A stretch of DNA of 6,407 nt from Acidobacteriaceae bacterium (GTDB lineage Bacteria > Acidobacteriota > Terriglobia > Terriglobales > Acidobacteriaceae): the NCBI GenBank assembly GCA_030040395.1, contig JASHTU010000311.1, positions 1 to 6,407 on the forward strand. The letters are read 5' to 3'. Positions 5,480-6,407 of the stretch are shown here, one piece after another. The notes beneath the pieces were generated by a model, which did no database searches, was not told the DNA's origin, and was given only the letters and a program-made list of their open reading frames with translations. The stretch's first letter is position 1, and each line of letters opens with the position of its first letter. The position numbers and the translations under genes are program-made.

Positions 5480-5668
5480 ATGGTCCAGCGCCGCATCAAG
5501 CCCTACCAGCAGCAACTCGCGGAAAAGGCCCGCCGCGACGAACAGAGGCGCGTCTACCGCCGCAACCAGATCTTCGGGTTGCTCCTGATCGCCGCCGGTA
5601 TCTGCATCTGGTGGCTCTTCCATACCAATCCCAAGTGGATCTTCGCGCCCGGCTGGTGGCGTCCATGA
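5480..5668 (+). CDS. Small single-pass membrane protein coupled to miaA
   Basis: The product is 62 residues. Residues 1-30 are highly basic and Gln-rich (RRIKPYQQQLAEKARRDEQ and on to YRRN), then a single membrane helix runs about 31-47 (IFGLLLIAAGICIWWLF). A short Trp-rich tail follows (NPKWIFAPGWWRP). The positive-inside rule places the basic N-terminus in the cytoplasm. The start is fixed by an in-frame stop (5471-5473) just before the ATG. The ribosome binding site is weak (AGG near 5468). A -10-like TATACT lies at 5427-5432 with no clear -35. Its TGA overlaps the miaA ATG as ATGA (5665-5668), which implies co-translation. I do not recognise the family; the sharp charge and hydrophobicity pattern and the overlap make it a likely real gene. 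Confidence 0.7.
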   Translation: MVQRRIKPYQQQLAEKARRDEQRRVYRRNQIFGLLLIAAGICIWWLFHTNPKWIFAPGWWRP

Positions 5669-6407
5669 GTCCTGCGCGGACGGCGAGCGGCGGTTTCGCC
5701 GCAGATCCTTCGCGGACGGGCGTTACGTGCAGCAGCCCTACGGAAGCGAATGCTTCCGGAACAAACAGCCTGGAGTGTGATCCTCTCCCCCTGGTAGTGC
5801 TCCTTCTCGGCCCTACCGGCAGCGGCAAAACCGCCCTTTCCCTCGCCTTGGCCGAGCGCTTTCAGGGAGAAATCGTCAGTTGCGACTCGGTCGCCGTTTA
5901 TCGCGGCATGGAGCTGGGTACGGCCAAGCCCACGCGCGAGGAACGGGCGCGTGTCCCGCATCACCTCATCGACGTGGCGAATCCCGACGAACCCTTCACC
6001 GCGGGCGAATACAGCCGGCGCGCGCGCGCCGCACTCGGGGAGATTGCGGCGCGCGGGCGCCTGCCCATGGTCACCGGCGGCACGGGGCTCTACTTGCGCG
6101 CGCTCACCGAGGGCCTGTTCACTGGCCCCGGGCGGCAGGAAGATCTGCGCGCCCGCCTGCGCCGCAGCGCGGAACGGCGCAGCAGTGCATGGCTCCATCG
6201 CCTGCTCTCGCGGCTCGACCCTGCCTCCGCGGCGCGCATTCACGCCAACGACACGCCCAAGCTCATCCGCGCCCTCGAAATCTGCCTCGCCGCGCGCCGG
6301 CCCATGTCGCAAATTCTCGCCCGCGACCCACTCACCGGCTTCCGCCTTTTGCGCATCGGCCTCAACCCTCCGCGCCAGCAGCTTTACGAGCGCCTCAACC
6401 GCCGCTG
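5665..6407 (+). CDS. miaA: tRNA dimethylallyltransferase (partial, runs off the right edge)
   Basis: MiaA transfers dimethylallyl to N6 of A37 in tRNAs that read codons starting with U, the first step towards ms2i6A. There are 247 codons in the window; the full E. coli protein has 316, so the C-terminus is missing. Visible motifs are the P-loop GPTGSGKT (49-56), CDSVAVYRGMELGTAKPT (73-90) with the conserved Asp (D74), TGGTGLYLRAL (137-147), and later HANDTPKLIRALEI. The only usable start before the first strand is ATG 5665, with GGTGG at 5655-5659 and the ATGA overlap with the upstream gene. This gives an N-terminal extension of about 40 residues before the first beta strand (PLVVLLLG), rich in Ser, Thr, Gly and Ala and probably disordered. 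The DNA of this extension carries two hairpins and a 9-base direct repeat. Confidence 0.94.
   Translation, partial: MSPARTASGGFAADPSRTGVTCSSPTEANASGTNSLECDPLPLVVLLLGPTGSGKTALSLALAERFQGEIVSCDSVAVYRGMELGTAKPTREERARVPHHLIDVANPDEPFTAGEYSRRARAALGEIAARGRLPMVTGGTGLYLRALTEGLFTGPGRQEDLRARLRRSAERRSSAWLHRLLSRLDPASAARIHANDTPKLIRALEICLAARRPMSQILARDPLTGFRLLRIGLNPPRQQLYERLNRR
5675..5758 (+). repeat. Hairpins and direct repeat in the 5' part of miaA
   Basis: GCGGCG (5687-5692) pairs with CGCCGC (5697-5702) around GTTT. CGGAAGC (5741-5747) pairs with GCTTCCG (5752-5758) around GAAT. CGCGGACGG occurs at 5675-5683 and 5711-5719. All fall in the poorly conserved N-terminal extension, before the first motif of MiaA. 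This is more like intergenic DNA captured into the reading frame than a conserved domain. Confidence 0.5.

Noticed and set aside
5415..5588. 57-codon plus-strand frame starting MARPYTDAGGEQERLF
   Set aside because: The first residues look plausible, but the second half is a Ser/Thr/Arg-rich shadow of the 5480-5668 membrane protein, which has much clearer protein features.
5554..6312. Minus-strand open frame of about 250 codons opposite miaA
   Set aside because: The plus strand encodes MiaA with all motifs in order; the antisense frame has Ala/Arg/Gly-rich shadow composition.

Overview
The window looks like a housekeeping region from a GC-rich Gram-negative chromosome. I lean towards Acidobacteriota (class Terriglobia), judging by the flavour of the S21, SucC and MiaA proteins and the CRP-like and CTAGGGG-type upstream sites. 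That is an impression from memory; no marker here proves it. No rRNA, tRNA, CRISPR array or phage module is visible.

Layout, left to right. (a) Bases 1-71, minus strand: the first codons of a gene running off the left edge, resembling the N-terminus of an IS630-type transposase. Its start codon sits in a perfect hairpin. (b) Bases 115-1302, minus: sucC, succinyl-CoA ligase beta subunit; its usual partner sucD is not the next gene, because the transposase-like gene is. (c) Bases 1470-2522, plus: trpD, divergent from sucC. (d) Bases 2523-2725: a gene-free stretch with a duplicated trpD stop region, a CRP-like palindrome and GGGGAA/CTAGGGG boxes, followed by rpsU (2726-2923, TTG start, strong ribosome binding site). 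(e) Bases 2924-3219: gene-free, with a long two-part RNA-like stem-loop directly after rpsU and a cluster of TTGCA-like boxes. (f) Bases 3220-3534, plus: a small double zinc-ribbon protein. (g) A minus-strand pair, purD (4009-5292) and a DinB-like protein (3515-4012), joined by an ATGA overlap. The DinB-like gene overlaps the zinc-ribbon gene tail to tail. (h) Plus strand from 5480: a one-helix membrane protein joined by a second ATGA overlap to miaA, which runs off the right edge.

The genes serve unrelated core functions: the TCA cycle (sucC), tryptophan synthesis (trpD), translation (rpsU), purine synthesis (purD) and tRNA modification (miaA). The two ATGA-coupled pairs are probable operons. 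I did not find a convincing new multi-gene system. The best leads are non-coding: the nested stem-loop after rpsU, the operator-like cluster before rpsU, and the start-codon hairpin of the transposase-like gene. At protein level the leads are the Asp-to-Gly change in the PRPP loop of TrpD and the small membrane protein coupled to miaA.
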